A stretch of DNA of 64,000 nt from Halichoerus grypus (Eukaryota; Chordata; Mammalia; Carnivora; Phocidae): NCBI RefSeq assembly GCF_964656455.1, contig NC_135722.1, forward strand, positions 85,803,313 through 85,867,312, given 5' to 3'. Positions 63,723 through 64,000 of the stretch are shown here, in pieces (positions within the stretch are counted from its first letter, which is position 1; each line of letters opens with the position of its first letter). The notes under the pieces are model-generated. The model did no database searches. It worked only from the letters and a program-made list of their open reading frames with translations, and was not told the origin of the DNA. The translations under genes and the position numbers were made by a program.

Positions 63723-64000
63723 CAGACTGTCTCTCTAAGGCAGATCAAGGACACGGGAGTGTCGGCCTCACTGGTTGGTGCATGCCTCCAGCATTATGGA
63801 TGTAGGAGCTAGGAAGTGACATCTGGAGCTGTGCAGGATGGAGTTGTTGCTGCCATCCTGAACTGGTCTTGGTTCTATGCTTTAGAGTTTCATAAATGGA
63901 AAGAAAAGCAATCAGAAAGGGCTTGATTATTACACAGTGTAGTAGAGCTTCATAGAACTGAATTGGGAACTCCAGAGAGCACTCAAGTACAGAAACTAAG
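63723..64000. other. Unique sequence to the window end
   Basis: No feature recognised. Confidence 0.3.

Overview
This window is mammalian nuclear DNA. It shows no bacterial gene organisation, no operons and no CRISPR. It carries at least thirteen Can-SINEs, the tRNA-Lys-derived SINE family restricted to Carnivora (head GGGGCGCCTGGGTGGCTCAG, CT-rich body, AAATAAATAAAATCTTT tail). Their bodies read CTCCCTGCTCAGCAGGGAG followed by TCTGCTTCTCCCTC. That is unlike the cat version and unlike the young dog version, so I infer a non-canid caniform (bear, mustelid, seal or relative). The species itself is inference.

I find no supportable protein-coding exon, RNA gene or processed pseudogene. All open frames are short; the longest is 218 codons at 32751-33407. 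None matches a family I recognise, and many lie inside transposon fossils. The window looks like a large intron or an intergenic desert. Its content is (i) ancient mammalian repeats (MIR, L2, L3/CR1-like, MER5A), (ii) L1 fragments of several ages, (iii) retroviral LTRs of MLT1/ERVL type without internal genes, (iv) young Can-SINEs, (v) microsatellites and short tandem duplications, and (vi) unique sequence, some of which could be regulatory.

Layout. 1-9.5 kb: six Can-SINEs, MIRs, a MER5A and an antisense L1 tail split by a SINE. 9.5-17 kb: MIRs, L3-like pieces, and a long antisense L2 (14.9-16.9 kb) split by an L1 3' end. 17-20.4 kb: mostly unique. 20.8-22.9 kb: an old L1/HAL1-like element. 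23.0-23.3 kb: a MER5A carrying a striking palindrome cluster. 23.6-29 kb: mostly unique, with L2 and MIR, a small CpG cluster at 26.3-26.5 kb and a (CA)n. 29.2-30.65 kb: a four-level nested transposon stack. 31-40 kb: mostly unique with MIR, L2 and MER5A, including a CCAAT / GC-box / PBX-MEIS motif cluster at 34.36-34.40 kb. 40.5-42.2 kb: a sense L2 invaded by a solo LTR, an old SINE and a SINE-in-SINE. 45-46 kb: L3/CR1 and L2. 46.85-47.88 kb: a 5'-truncated antisense L1 with a perfect 12-bp target duplication. 48.85-50.37 kb: a direct duplication of about 290 bp, only one copy of which holds a SINE. 51.8-53.5 kb: a three-level LTR-in-LTR-in-L2 nest with a 36-bp tandem duplication. 54-64 kb: a probable solo LTR, L1 tails, MIRs and L2 ends.

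No genes work together here. What the window offers is a readable insertion history, several recent small rearrangements and a few motif clusters worth testing for regulatory activity. Family names come from recognising consensus sequences by eye; boundaries are approximate unless a target-site duplication is stated.
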